NCBI RefSeq assembly: GCF_001005305.1
Contig: NZ_LBMH01000004.1
Span: 372,001-436,000 of the forward strand
Source: Kordia zhangzhouensis
GTDB taxonomy: Bacteria > Bacteroidota > Bacteroidia > Flavobacteriales > Flavobacteriaceae
Direction of reading: 5' to 3'
Length of the DNA: 64,000 nucleotides
Below are positions 15,916-26,948 of the stretch, piece by piece. The translations under genes were made by a program, and so were the position numbers. The notes under the pieces were generated by a model, which worked only from the letters and a program-made list of their open reading frames with translations, searched no databases and was not told the origin of the DNA. Position 1 is the stretch's first letter, and each line of letters begins with the position of its first letter.

Positions 15916-18900
15916 ATGGAAAAAATAAAAGAAATACTTCGTCAGCTTAAAAAAGAGCAGGTACAATTAGTCTTAAAAGGAGATAATATTGAAGTTGTAT
16001 CTTACAATAACAAATTGACTCCGGCGCAAATCAATCTTATCAAATCTAACAAAGAAGAAATCATTTCGTACCTAAAACAAACAGATGTTAAGGATGATTT
16101 GAATTCAATACCTGTTTTAGACAAAGCCAAAAGTTATCGTTTATCTGATGCGCAAAAAAGAATGTGGATTATGTGTCAGTTAGAGTCTTCATCTGTAGCA
16201 TACAACATGCCGTTGCAAATGCCACTAGATGGAGACTATGACATTGAATTGTTTACACAAGCAATTGATGCGGTAATTGACCGTCATGAAATATTGCGTA
16301 CCGTTTTTAGAGAAGATGAAAATGGAGAAATCAAACAATGGGTTTTGGATCGTGATGCTTTGAACTTTAAAGTAGATCACTATGCACTGCAAAATGAAGA
16401 AAATCCAACGGCGGTAGCACAAACAATCATTGAAAACGATACGTACAAACCTTTTGATTTTGCTAATGGACCGCTAATTCGCGCTAGTATTTTCCAAATT
16501 GCCGAAAATAAATACATTTTTTACTATAACATGCATCACATCATTAGTGATGGTTGGTCATTGAATGTATTGGCAAATGATGTGGTACATTATTACACGA
16601 GTTTTACTTCAAATTCAGTACCTGCATTACCAGCATTAAAAATACATTACAAAGATTATAGTGCTTGGAAATTAGACAAACAACAAAGTGGAGCAGACGC
16701 AAAAGATAAATCATATTGGACAAAAAAGTTAGGAGGAGAACTAACACTATTAGATTTGCCTCGTCAAAAAAATCGTCCTAGATACAAGACGAATAATGGA
16801 AATAGCTTACAAACATATTTATCTGCTGAAATCGTACAAAAACTCAATCAGTACAATCAAGATTCACAAGGAAGTTTATTTATCGGGATTCTTTCAACAT
16901 TAAATGTACTCTTACATAAATACACCAATAAGAAAGATATTATTATTGGTTCACCAATTGCAGGAAGAGACCATCCAGAATTACAAAACCAAATAGGATA
17001 TTATGTGAACAGTATCGCATTGCGTAATCAGGTAAATCCTTCTCAAAACTTTGCGTCATTCTATTCAGCAGTAAAAGAAACCGTTTTTGAAGGTTTCAAA
17101 CATCAATCGTATCCGTTTGATCGTTTAGTAGAAGATCTAAACGTGCCGTACGATATGAGTAGAACTCCAATTTTTGATGTTTCTCTCACATTGCACGAAA
17201 CCATTCATGGGTTAGACACAAATACATGTGTTGATGAAATTACAGAAAAGAAAGGAACAGTAAGTAAAAATGATATTGAATTCCATTTTCAACAAATAGA
17301 AGATGTAATCTTATTTAAGGTAAATTACAATTCAGATTTATATACTAGTGAAACGCTTACAATGTTTATGAAGCATTTTAAGCAGTTAATAACAAATGTG
17401 TTAGAAAATCCGAATACACCTATAGACGAATTACACTACTTAAATGAAGAAGAACAAAAACAACTCGTCTATGATTTTAATGCAATTACTCTCGACTATG
17501 ATCGTAAGGCAACTTTACTAAGTGAATTTAATAAACAAGTTGAAGAAAATCCTGAAGTTATAGCCGTTGTTTTCAATCAAACAAAACTTACGTACAAGGA
17601 ATTGGATGCTTTATCCAATCAATTAGCAAGATGTTTAGTAGAAGAATATGGAGTCAATAAAGGTGATTTTGTCGGAATTCATTTAGATAGAAGTGAAATG
17701 TTTCTTGTATCTATCTTGGCGATTTTAAAAGCAGGAGCAGCATACGTGCCAATTGACCCTGCATATCCAAACGATCGCAAAGAGTACATGATTGATGATG
17801 CAGGAATCTCTTTACTTATAAGTAGTACAAACTATATGTTTGACTTGGATTTCTACGAAGAAACCATGTTGGCAATAGATGTAGAATTTGAAGCAGATTC
17901 TTTCAGTAAGGAAGCGTTAGGAGTAGATGTACAATCAACGGATACTGCGTATATCATTTACACATCAGGATCTACTGGAAAACCCAAAGGTGTATTAGTT
18001 CCTCACAAAGGAATTGTAAACACAGCATTGGCAAGTATTCATGCAATGCATTTGGATGAATGTACACGTAGTTTACAATTTGCTTCGTTTTCATTTGATG
18101 CTTCTGCATTCGAAATATTCAATGCGTTATTAGCGGGTTCTAGTCTATACATTGCCGATGAAAAAGAACGCAAAACACCTGAATTTCTTGCAGAATACAT
18201 TGAAGAGAATGCTATAGAAACAGCTACATTACCACCATCGTACTTCAAGTTCATGGATACTGACAAACTAAAAAGTGTCAAAGTGCTAATTACAGCCGGA
18301 GAACCACCAGTATTTGAGCAAGTAAAAAAGTTTTTGGCTAATGGAGGAATGTTTTTCAATGCGTACGGACCTACAGAAACTAGCGTATGTAGTTCGGCAT
18401 ACAAAATGACGATTGATACTATTTCAGACGAAACCATTCCTATTGGTTTTCCAATTCCAAATGCACAAATGTATGTATTGGATGAAAACAACAACCTAGT
18501 TGCTCCAGGGATTACAGGAGAAATATGTATTGGAGGTTTAGGATTGGCAGATGGTTACTTGAATAGAGAAGAACTTACTGCAGAAAAATTCATTGACAAT
18601 CCATTTAGAACAGGTGAAAAACTCTACAAAACGGGCGATCTAGGAATGGTATTGCCTAACGGAACTATAGAATTTCAAGGTCGTAAGGACGATCAAGTAA
18701 AAATTAGAGGACATCGTATAGAATTAGGTGAAATTAGTGCTAAGCTTGAAGCCAAAGAAGATATTGAAGAAGTTGTATTACTCGTAAACGAATCTGAAGA
18801 TGAAAAACTATTGGCAGCTTACATCGTCGCTACCCAACCACAAAAAGTATCCGAATTACGTCACTACTTACTCCAAAGTTTGCCAGAATATATGGTGCCA

Positions 18901-21900
18901 AACCACTTCATACAAGTTGGGGCAATTCCATTAACAGTAAATGGTAAAATTGATAAAAAACTACTATTACAATTAGGAACTGACAAAGTAACCGATGAAA
19001 AAGAATTTATAGCACCTCGTACGGAAGTAGAAAAGAGGATTGCTGAGATTTGGGCAGAAAGTTTAAAAGTAGACAAAGTAAGTGCAGATGACGATTTCTT
19101 TTTACTTGGAGGACAAAGCTTAAAAGCAACGGCACTTATCAGTACATATGAGCGTGAATTTCAGGTACGTATCAGTTTAAAGCAATTATTTGAAAACACT
19201 ACTGTTGAAGCTCATGCAAAACTAATTGAAAATGGTCAAAGCGAAACTTTTACAAATATTCCAAAAATAGCAGCAGCCGAAAGCTATGAAATTTCAGATG
19301 CACAACGTAGATTATGGGTGCTGAGCCGTTTTGATGGGGCTTCTGTTGCATACAATATTCCATTTTCAATAGAATTAGACATAGAAAACAAAGCAGCGTT
19401 CAAGCAAGCTATTTTTACTGCGATTGAACGACACGAAATTTTACGAACAGTTTTCAAAAAAGACGCTAATGGAGAAGTAAAACAATGGATATTACCTGTT
19501 GAGGCGCTCAACTTTGAAATCAATGAAATAGATTTTTCATCAAAAAAAGAGCAGTCGGAAGCTATAAAAGCATACATGGCACAAGATGCATTTGAACCAT
19601 TTGATCTTGAAAATGGACCATTAATGCGAGCTAGCTTGTTGAAAGTAGCTGATTCACAATACGTATTCTATTGCAATATGCATCACATTATTAGTGATGG
19701 TTGGTCAATGGAAGTATTAATGAAAAATGTTCAAACGTATTATACAACTCTATTGAATGGAAAAGAAATAGAAGAAAAAGCATTACCAATTCAATACAAA
19801 GATTATGCAGCATGGCATTTAAATCAGATTGCTACTGATACATTTTCAAAAGAGAAAAAATATTGGACGCACAAGTTACAGGGAACAATTCCTGCAATCA
19901 ATTTGCCAACTCAAAAACAGCGTCCGCAAATCAAAACGTATAATGGAAAGATTTTAAAAACAGCGATCAATACACAAACTACAGAAGCCATTCGTGATTT
20001 TATTGCGACTAATGGAGGAAGTTTATTTACGTTTGCTCTTGCTGGATTTAATGCAATGATTCATCGATATACTGGCGAAAAAGATATAACAATTGGAACA
20101 CCAGTAGCAGGAAGAAATCATGCAGATTTGCAAAATCAGATAGGGTTTTATGTAAACACATTAGCATTGCGAAATGAAGTTCATGCTGAAGAAGATTTCT
20201 TAACATTTTACAATCGAATCAAAACAGATACAATTACTGATTTAGACAATCAAATGTATCCGTTCGATCGTTTGGTAGAAGACTTAGAAACAACTATTGA
20301 CACGTCTAGAAGTGCCATATTTGACATCATGTTGATTGTTCAAAATATTGGAGATGTTACTCAAGGAAACAAAAACTTTATTGAAAACAGTGATGATATA
20401 GTAACACTAGGAGATACGCGTGCCAAGTTTGATTTATCACTTACGTTAGAAGAGCGTACAGATACAATTGAAGTTCATGTTACATACAATACCGATGTTT
20501 ATGAGCAAGAGTTAATAGCGCAATTTATCAAGCATTTTAAAACATTTGTACATAAAGCAATCGCAACAACAGATGCAAAAATCAACGAAATTGAATTTAT
20601 CAGTGATACTGAAAAAGTTCAACTATTAGAAAATGGTTTTGGAGAAATTGTTGCAAATGTAAGTGATACCACATTCGTAGATATGTTTTCTGCACAAGTT
20701 GAAAAAACACCAGAAAATATAGCACTTCGTTTCAAAGGAAATGAACTTACTTACAGAGAATTGGATCAACTTTCAAGCAAATTTGCACATTACATCACTC
20801 AACAATATCAGATTACAGAAAATGCTCTAGTAGGGTTTGAATTGGAACGAAGTGATTGGACAATTGTTTGTATGCTTGGAATCATGAAAACAGGTGCTGC
20901 GTATGTTCCTGTAGATACAAATTATCCAGAAAAACGTAAAAAATTCATTCAAGAAGATAGCGCATATGAACTCTGTGTAACAGAACATATAATTGCAGAT
21001 TTTGTAGCAGCCAAGGATGCCTATGCAGATACATTTGAATCGTTAGCAAAACCAGAAAAATTGGTATACATGATTTATACTTCAGGATCAACAGGAAATC
21101 CAAAAGGAGTAAAAATAACGCATGCATCTCTAGCAAACTATCTCAATTGGTCAAAATCATATTATACTGAAAACGTAACATATCAACCTGATTTTGGATT
21201 ATTTACATCTTTATCATTTGATTTAACGGTAACTAGCATATATGTACCATTGCTACAAGGAGGCACACTTACTGTTTTTGAAGCATCTATGGAAGTATCA
21301 GAAACACTAAAAGCGTACATGGAACAAAATATAGCATGTATCAAACTTACACCAGCACACATTAGCTTGTTAGACAGTTTATCAATTGAAAAAACCAATG
21401 TACAATTGGCTATTGTGGGTGGAGATGCGTTGCTTGGTCAACACGTGGAAACGTTACAAAAGTTAAATCCGAACATGCGAATTATCAATGAATATGGTCC
21501 AACAGAAACGACTGTAGGATGTTGCGTAGAAGAAGTAACTAACAAAAACGATATTACCATTGGACAATCTATTTGGAATACACAAACTTATGTGTTGAAT
21601 GAGGCCAATATATTACAACCTCAAGGCGTATTGGGAGAACTGTGTATTAGTGGAAAAGGAGTATCTGAAGGATATAACAATCAAACCTTACTTACGTTAG
21701 AAAAATTCGTAACACATCCTTTCCAAGAAGATGGAATTGTATACAAAACAGGTGATTTGGTAAAACAATTGCCTGATGGCCGTTTACAATACGTTGGCAG
21801 AAAAGACAACCAAGTTAAAATTCGAGGAAATCGTATCGAATTGGGCGCAATTGAGAGCCAACTATTGGAAAAGGATAGTATTCAAGAAGCTGTAGTTACT

Positions 21901-22440
21901 GTATGTGTTGATACAAAAGAAGAAAAGCAACTAGTTGCATATGTAGTTTCTAGTACGCAGGAAAACATTGCAGACATTCGTGCGCATCTGGCGGCAAATT
22001 TACCAACCTATATGTTACCTGAAGCATTTGTTCAATTAGAAAAAATGCCGCTAACAGTAAATGGTAAAATTGACAAGCGAGCATTGCCAGATCCAATGGA
22101 AAATAGTTTGCAAGTAACAACTGCGTACGAAGCGCCAACCAATGAAATGCAAGAAACACTTGCGACATTGATTGCAGGAGAATTAAACAAAGAACAAAGT
22201 ACTGTAGGAATTCAAGACAATTTCTTTGATTTAGGAATCAACTCTATGAAACTATTGCGAATCTTAGAAGCGTTCAACACAAAATATCAACTATCTGTTA
22301 AGCCAGTATCTATGTTTCAATATCCAAACATTAAAAGTTTTGTGAACAGTTTGGATACACAAAAAGAAACAGCGCAAGTCATTTCTAAAGAAGAAGAAAA
22401 TATTGCTGAAGCTGTTGATGAATTAATAGATCTACTATAA
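15916..22440 (+). CDS. NRPS, modules 4-5: docking-C-A-PCP-C-A-PCP, aromatic then Asn
   Basis: 2174 residues. TubC-type docking domain at 1-58; C (HHIISDG at 207); A1 (YTSGSTGKPKG at 682; NAYGPTETS); PCP1 (LGGQS, Ser1068); C (HHIISDG at 1256); A2 (YTSGSTGNPKG at 1721; NEYGPTETT); PCP2 (LGINS, Ser2110). Specificity residues: A1 D-A-F-T-I-A-A-V-C-K, close to the GrsA Phe code DAWTIAAICK and to Tyr code DASTVAAVCK; A2 D-L-T-K-I-G-E-V-G-K, one change from the published Asn code DLTKLGEVGK. PCP2 has LGINS instead of LGGxS and hands its chain to the polyketide synthase that follows. The C-terminal tail ends EAVDELIDLL. The beta-hydroxylase gene upstream is best matched to module 4. Confidence 0.93.
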   Translation: MEKIKEILRQLKKEQVQLVLKGDNIEVVSYNNKLTPAQINLIKSNKEEIISYLKQTDVKDDLNSIPVLDKAKSYRLSDAQKRMWIMCQLESSSVAYNMPLQMPLDGDYDIELFTQAIDAVIDRHEILRTVFREDENGEIKQWVLDRDALNFKVDHYALQNEENPTAVAQTIIENDTYKPFDFANGPLIRASIFQIAENKYIFYYNMHHIISDGWSLNVLANDVVHYYTSFTSNSVPALPALKIHYKDYSAWKLDKQQSGADAKDKSYWTKKLGGELTLLDLPRQKNRPRYKTNNGNSLQTYLSAEIVQKLNQYNQDSQGSLFIGILSTLNVLLHKYTNKKDIIIGSPIAGRDHPELQNQIGYYVNSIALRNQVNPSQNFASFYSAVKETVFEGFKHQSYPFDRLVEDLNVPYDMSRTPIFDVSLTLHETIHGLDTNTCVDEITEKKGTVSKNDIEFHFQQIEDVILFKVNYNSDLYTSETLTMFMKHFKQLITNVLENPNTPIDELHYLNEEEQKQLVYDFNAITLDYDRKATLLSEFNKQVEENPEVIAVVFNQTKLTYKELDALSNQLARCLVEEYGVNKGDFVGIHLDRSEMFLVSILAILKAGAAYVPIDPAYPNDRKEYMIDDAGISLLISSTNYMFDLDFYEETMLAIDVEFEADSFSKEALGVDVQSTDTAYIIYTSGSTGKPKGVLVPHKGIVNTALASIHAMHLDECTRSLQFASFSFDASAFEIFNALLAGSSLYIADEKERKTPEFLAEYIEENAIETATLPPSYFKFMDTDKLKSVKVLITAGEPPVFEQVKKFLANGGMFFNAYGPTETSVCSSAYKMTIDTISDETIPIGFPIPNAQMYVLDENNNLVAPGITGEICIGGLGLADGYLNREELTAEKFIDNPFRTGEKLYKTGDLGMVLPNGTIEFQGRKDDQVKIRGHRIELGEISAKLEAKEDIEEVVLLVNESEDEKLLAAYIVATQPQKVSELRHYLLQSLPEYMVPNHFIQVGAIPLTVNGKIDKKLLLQLGTDKVTDEKEFIAPRTEVEKRIAEIWAESLKVDKVSADDDFFLLGGQSLKATALISTYEREFQVRISLKQLFENTTVEAHAKLIENGQSETFTNIPKIAAAESYEISDAQRRLWVLSRFDGASVAYNIPFSIELDIENKAAFKQAIFTAIERHEILRTVFKKDANGEVKQWILPVEALNFEINEIDFSSKKEQSEAIKAYMAQDAFEPFDLENGPLMRASLLKVADSQYVFYCNMHHIISDGWSMEVLMKNVQTYYTTLLNGKEIEEKALPIQYKDYAAWHLNQIATDTFSKEKKYWTHKLQGTIPAINLPTQKQRPQIKTYNGKILKTAINTQTTEAIRDFIATNGGSLFTFALAGFNAMIHRYTGEKDITIGTPVAGRNHADLQNQIGFYVNTLALRNEVHAEEDFLTFYNRIKTDTITDLDNQMYPFDRLVEDLETTIDTSRSAIFDIMLIVQNIGDVTQGNKNFIENSDDIVTLGDTRAKFDLSLTLEERTDTIEVHVTYNTDVYEQELIAQFIKHFKTFVHKAIATTDAKINEIEFISDTEKVQLLENGFGEIVANVSDTTFVDMFSAQVEKTPENIALRFKGNELTYRELDQLSSKFAHYITQQYQITENALVGFELERSDWTIVCMLGIMKTGAAYVPVDTNYPEKRKKFIQEDSAYELCVTEHIIADFVAAKDAYADTFESLAKPEKLVYMIYTSGSTGNPKGVKITHASLANYLNWSKSYYTENVTYQPDFGLFTSLSFDLTVTSIYVPLLQGGTLTVFEASMEVSETLKAYMEQNIACIKLTPAHISLLDSLSIEKTNVQLAIVGGDALLGQHVETLQKLNPNMRIINEYGPTETTVGCCVEEVTNKNDITIGQSIWNTQTYVLNEANILQPQGVLGELCISGKGVSEGYNNQTLLTLEKFVTHPFQEDGIVYKTGDLVKQLPDGRLQYVGRKDNQVKIRGNRIELGAIESQLLEKDSIQEAVVTVCVDTKEEKQLVAYVVSSTQENIADIRAHLAANLPTYMLPEAFVQLEKMPLTVNGKIDKRALPDPMENSLQVTTAYEAPTNEMQETLATLIAGELNKEQSTVGIQDNFFDLGINSMKLLRILEAFNTKYQLSVKPVSMFQYPNIKSFVNSLDTQKETAQVISKEEENIAEAVDELIDLL

Positions 22441-22470
22441 AACCTACAAACTAGCACAAAACAAAACTAT

Positions 22471-22512
22471 TACAATTCTTGTCGTATTGAAATACATACG
22501 ACAGGAATTGTA
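22471..22512 (+). other. Long intra-operon hairpin before the PKS gene
   Basis: A 17-bp stem with one G-U pair (arms 22471-22487 and 22496-22512) and an 8-base loop TGAAATAC. It lies between the NRPS stop at 22440 and the PKS start at 22532. No T tract follows, so simple termination is unlikely. Confidence 0.7.
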
Positions 22513-22531
22513 TTAAACCGTATGAACACTC

Positions 22532-25500
22532 ATGAAAAAAGAAATTAGAAAAAAAGATATTGCCATTGTTGGATTTGCAGGAAGATTTCACGACTCAAAA
22601 AATGTTCGTGAATTCTGGAATAATCTGGCAGAAGGGAAAGAATTATTAAAACGTTTCAATGAAGAAGAGCTCTTACAAAGAGGAGTGGATGCTTCTACAT
22701 TAAACAATCCAGATTTTGTACCTGTTGAATCTATAGTAGAAAAAGCGGAAAGCTTTGATTACTCATTTTTTGGATATACCAAAGATGAAGCAAATGCTAT
22801 GGATCCACAAATTCGAATGATGCACGAATTGGTTTGGACAGCTTTAGAAGATGCAGGATATAATCCGGATACTTTCACAGGTAAAGTTGGTGCATTTCTT
22901 TCAGCTTCAGAACATACCAATTGGTTGGCACATACAGCGACGGTCAATTCTGAAAATGTAAATCCTTTCTTCTTATCACAATTGAGAAACAAAGATTTTA
23001 TCAGTTCGTTAATTTCTTACAGCTTAAACCTAAAAGGACCGAGTTATCATACGGCGACTGCGTGTTCTAGTTCGTTGGTTTCTACACACATTGCATGTAG
23101 AAGTTTATTATTAAGAGAGTGTTCCGTTGCTTTGGCAGGAGGTGTTAGTTTAATGACGCAACCAAGTACAGGATATTTATATCAAGAAGGAATGATTGTT
23201 GCAAAAGATGGTCATTGCCGTGCTTTCGATGCAGAAGCCTCAGGGTGTATCAAAGGAAATGGAGGAGGAGTTGTGGTGCTTAAGCGCATGGAAGATGCTA
23301 TCAGAGACAAAGATCATATCTATGCAATTATTCGTGGAACGGCTACCAATAATGATGGAAAAGAAAAAGCAGGATATACTGCGCCAAGTGTTGATGGACA
23401 AGCAAACTGTATCAAACTAGCACAAAATTTTGGAGGTGTACCGTACGAGTCAATTTCATACATTGAAACACATGGAACAGCTACACGTTTAGGAGATCCA
23501 ATTGAAATTTCTGCATTAAATAAAGCCTTCAATAACGATACAAATCATACTTGTGCGATAGGCTCTTTAAAATCAAACATGGGACATTTGGATGTTGCTG
23601 CTGGTGTTGCAGGTTTAATAAAAGCTTCATTAGCATTAAAGAACAAAAAAATTCCTGCATCATTAAACTATACTTCACCCAATCCATTAATCGATTTTAG
23701 TGCAGGACCTTTTAGTGTGAATACTGAATTGACCAATTGGGAACGAATCAACGAAGAACCATTACGTGCAGGCGTAAGCAGTTTCGGAATTGGAGGAACC
23801 AATGCACATGCTGTAATTGAAGAATTTTTACCAGAAAAAACAGCTATTTCAAAAAAAGAGTTTCAAATATTTCCAATTGCTGCCAAAAGTGAGTCTGCTT
23901 TGGAAAATTATCAAAGAGAACTCACTGAATTTATACAAAAAACAGAGGAAAATATAGCAGATGTTGCATACACTCAATCGGTTGGGCGTAAAGGATTTGC
24001 AAACAGAACTTTCTTAATCGCAAACACTACCGATAGCACATTGGTAGAAGCATTACAAGAAATTAAAGTTGCAAAAGAAGATGCCTCAACAGTATTTATG
24101 TTTCCTGGTCAAGGAAATCAATATTATGGAATGCTCAAAGATGTGTATGAAAAAGAGCCTTTTATCAAAGAAATAATAGATTACGGATTAGATACTTTAC
24201 AACAATTAACAGGAGAAAATTATCGTGAAATAATTGGTTACAAAGAAGGAGCTGATCGTGAGTTAATCAATAATACAAAATATACACAACCTATTCTTTT
24301 CTTGGTAGAATACGCCTTGGCAAAATATCTAATGCATTTAGGAGTGCAACCTTCGCAAATGATTGGGCACAGTTTAGGTGAATATGTTGCAGCCTGTATT
24401 GCAGGTGTATTTTCTTTTGAAGATGGATTGAAAATCTTAGTAAAAAGAGCATTGTTGATGAGCCAATTGGAAGAAGGAACAATGTTGGCAATAGGTGTTT
24501 CTGTAGAAGAAATCCAATCCTTACTTACTCGAGGAATTGACGTAGCTGCGGTAAATACTAGCAATACTTGCATCGTTTCAGGAGACAACGACCACATTAA
24601 CATTTTCAAGGAAATTTTAGAAGACAGAGAAATTCCTTTCTCTGAACTCAAAACATCACATGCGTTTCATTCATACATGATGGACGATATGTTGGAAGAA
24701 TTTGAAGCAGAATTAAAAGCAATATCATTGCAAGTTCCTACAATTTCATTCATCTCTAATTTAACAGGGAAAGAAATTACAACAGAAGAAGCAACAGCAA
24801 CAAATTATTGGGTACAACATTTACGTGAAACAGTACGATTTGCAGAAGGCTTGAACGCTATCAAAATACCAGAAACAAGTATTTTTGTGGAGGTTGGACC
24901 AGGAAAATCCATGCGCTCGTTCTGTAAGCAAAACCAACGAACTAGAAATAGTGAAACAGTTGGTACGATGCGTCATATAAAAGAAACACAATCTGATACA
25001 TTAGAACTAACAAAAGCTCTTGGAAATTTATGGTGCAATGGTATTCAAATTGATTGGGAACGTTATTATGAGCATGAAACACGTTGTAAAGTTTCAATAC
25101 CAACATATCAATTTGATTATTACGCTTTTGATTTTACTGTAGATCCTTTTTCAGACATATTCTCAAAAAAGTTTTCAGAAAAAACAGTATATCCTTACAA
25201 AGATTGGTTTTATCATAAAAGTTGGAAAAAATCGGTTCTTACTACAGAAAACCAATTTGATGCAAAAGATGGAATATTATTATTTACCGAAAAAAATGCA
25301 CTGTCAAATGTCTTAAAAAAGAATTTCATCACAGAAAAACAACATGTGTATGAAGTATACAAAGGCAAGCGTTTTGAAAATTTTGACGAATTACAATTTG
25401 GAATTCTTCCTAACGAAGAAACAGAATATACCCAACTTTTTAACACCTTGGCTGCGCAAAATATTACTTGCGGGCATATAGTGTATAATTGGAACTTCAA

Positions 25501-26944
25501 AGGAAAATCACAGGAAGCAATTACCAACGGATTCAAACCGTTATTGCATGTTTGCAAAGCATTGATTAACTATCAACCAGAAGTTCGAAAAAAATTGACC
25601 ATTGTCACAGATTTTGGAAACAATGTTATTGGAACTGAACAACAAAACATAATTGCTACAACGGTCTCAACAATTGGAAGTGTATTAGCGCAAGAAAATG
25701 CAAATATTGTTACACAAACAATTGATGTTGATATAGATAAAACTTGCCCAGAACTTCTAAAATCTATTTGTGATGAGCTTAATTACAATAAAATTCAAAG
25801 CAATGTAGCTTATCGAAATGGTCAGCGATGGGTTGATTTTTATGAAAATCTACCAATTGTAGAAAAGCCAACTACAAATATTAAGGCAGAAAATGTTTAT
25901 CTCATTACAGGCGGTTTAGGATTTTTAGGAAGAACTCTAGCAGCACATTTAACGCAAAAGTTTGATGCGAAAGTAGTGTTAACAGGAAGACAAGAATTGC
26001 CAGAAAAGGCACAATGGGATTCGTATGAACTAAATGATGACTCTGCAGTAGCGAAAAAAGTAAGAATACTCCAAGAGCTAACAAAAGAAGGAAAACAAGT
26101 ACACTACTATGCTGTTGATTTAACCAATGAAGAAGCGCTTGCGGAAACCATTGCAAAAATAGAAACAAATGTTGGTGCGATTTCTGGAATCATTCATGCA
26201 GCAGGAAATATTGACAATCAAACATTCAAATTCATTGAAAATATTGATGATGAAAGTATCCAAGCTCAGTTTAATCCAAAAATACAAGCCACACAAAATA
26301 TAGCTAATGTATTTGAAAATAAGCCATTAGATTTTGTTTGGTTAGCGTCTAGTTTGGCATCAATATTAGGAGGATTATCCTATGGAGCGTATGCAACTGC
26401 CAATCGTTTTATGGATGCATTTGTACAAGATCGTACAAACTGGATTGCTGTGAATTTGGACGGACTTGGAAAAGGAGCTATGGAAACGTACCAAATTGTA
26501 GATGTATTTGAACAAACAGTACATTACAAATCGCTTCGTCAATGTGTAGTGTCAATGAAAAATCCAAACGCAATTCTTGAAGCACAGTTCAAATCGAAGG
26601 CAATTGAAGAAACCATTGAACGTAACGTAAAAACAGCAGCAAAGAAAGCGAACTATGTAGCTCCTCAAACGGAAACGGAAACAAGTTTAGCTAAAATTTG
26701 GGAAGACTTTTTCGGGTACGATCATATCAGTATAACAGAAAATTTCTTTGAATTAGGCGGTGATTCCTTAAAAGCAATGACGCTTATAAAACGAATTCAC
26801 AAGCATTATAATGTTGAAATAAGTTTACTAGACTTTTTCTCAAAACCAACAATTCAAGAGCTATCAGCTGAAATTGATATTACCCTGCAAATCAGCAAAC
26901 CAACCATAGAAAACGAAAAAAGAACCAACGTAATAAAAATATAA
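22532..26944 (+). CDS. Type I polyketide synthase module: KS-AT-KR-ACP
   Basis: 1470 residues. The ketosynthase triad is Cys178 (TATACSSSL), His314 (ETHGTAT) and His352 (SNMGHLD). The acyltransferase has GHSLGEY with Ser614 and HAFH at 710-713, the pattern of malonyl-CoA-specific AT domains. The ketoreductase has an NADPH loop TGGLGFLG at 1126-1133 and an active-site Tyr1287 in YATAN; no dehydratase or enoylreductase is seen. The ACP has LGGDS with Ser1412. One round should add two carbons to the Asn-bearing chain and leave a beta-hydroxyl, giving a statine-like gamma-amino-beta-hydroxy acid unit. There is no TubC docking domain at its N-terminus. Its tail (EKRTNVIKI) precedes the docking-domain NRPS 4 bases downstream. 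KR stereotype cannot be read safely. Confidence 0.93.
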   Translation: MKKEIRKKDIAIVGFAGRFHDSKNVREFWNNLAEGKELLKRFNEEELLQRGVDASTLNNPDFVPVESIVEKAESFDYSFFGYTKDEANAMDPQIRMMHELVWTALEDAGYNPDTFTGKVGAFLSASEHTNWLAHTATVNSENVNPFFLSQLRNKDFISSLISYSLNLKGPSYHTATACSSSLVSTHIACRSLLLRECSVALAGGVSLMTQPSTGYLYQEGMIVAKDGHCRAFDAEASGCIKGNGGGVVVLKRMEDAIRDKDHIYAIIRGTATNNDGKEKAGYTAPSVDGQANCIKLAQNFGGVPYESISYIETHGTATRLGDPIEISALNKAFNNDTNHTCAIGSLKSNMGHLDVAAGVAGLIKASLALKNKKIPASLNYTSPNPLIDFSAGPFSVNTELTNWERINEEPLRAGVSSFGIGGTNAHAVIEEFLPEKTAISKKEFQIFPIAAKSESALENYQRELTEFIQKTEENIADVAYTQSVGRKGFANRTFLIANTTDSTLVEALQEIKVAKEDASTVFMFPGQGNQYYGMLKDVYEKEPFIKEIIDYGLDTLQQLTGENYREIIGYKEGADRELINNTKYTQPILFLVEYALAKYLMHLGVQPSQMIGHSLGEYVAACIAGVFSFEDGLKILVKRALLMSQLEEGTMLAIGVSVEEIQSLLTRGIDVAAVNTSNTCIVSGDNDHINIFKEILEDREIPFSELKTSHAFHSYMMDDMLEEFEAELKAISLQVPTISFISNLTGKEITTEEATATNYWVQHLRETVRFAEGLNAIKIPETSIFVEVGPGKSMRSFCKQNQRTRNSETVGTMRHIKETQSDTLELTKALGNLWCNGIQIDWERYYEHETRCKVSIPTYQFDYYAFDFTVDPFSDIFSKKFSEKTVYPYKDWFYHKSWKKSVLTTENQFDAKDGILLFTEKNALSNVLKKNFITEKQHVYEVYKGKRFENFDELQFGILPNEETEYTQLFNTLAAQNITCGHIVYNWNFKGKSQEAITNGFKPLLHVCKALINYQPEVRKKLTIVTDFGNNVIGTEQQNIIATTVSTIGSVLAQENANIVTQTIDVDIDKTCPELLKSICDELNYNKIQSNVAYRNGQRWVDFYENLPIVEKPTTNIKAENVYLITGGLGFLGRTLAAHLTQKFDAKVVLTGRQELPEKAQWDSYELNDDSAVAKKVRILQELTKEGKQVHYYAVDLTNEEALAETIAKIETNVGAISGIIHAAGNIDNQTFKFIENIDDESIQAQFNPKIQATQNIANVFENKPLDFVWLASSLASILGGLSYGAYATANRFMDAFVQDRTNWIAVNLDGLGKGAMETYQIVDVFEQTVHYKSLRQCVVSMKNPNAILEAQFKSKAIEETIERNVKTAAKKANYVAPQTETETSLAKIWEDFFGYDHISITENFFELGGDSLKAMTLIKRIHKHYNVEISLLDFFSKPTIQELSAEIDITLQISKPTIENEKRTNVIKI

Positions 26945-26948
26945 AAAG

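Noticed and set aside
18039-18494. 151-codon minus-strand frame
   Set aside because: Antisense shadow of an A domain; composition and position give no sign of a real gene.
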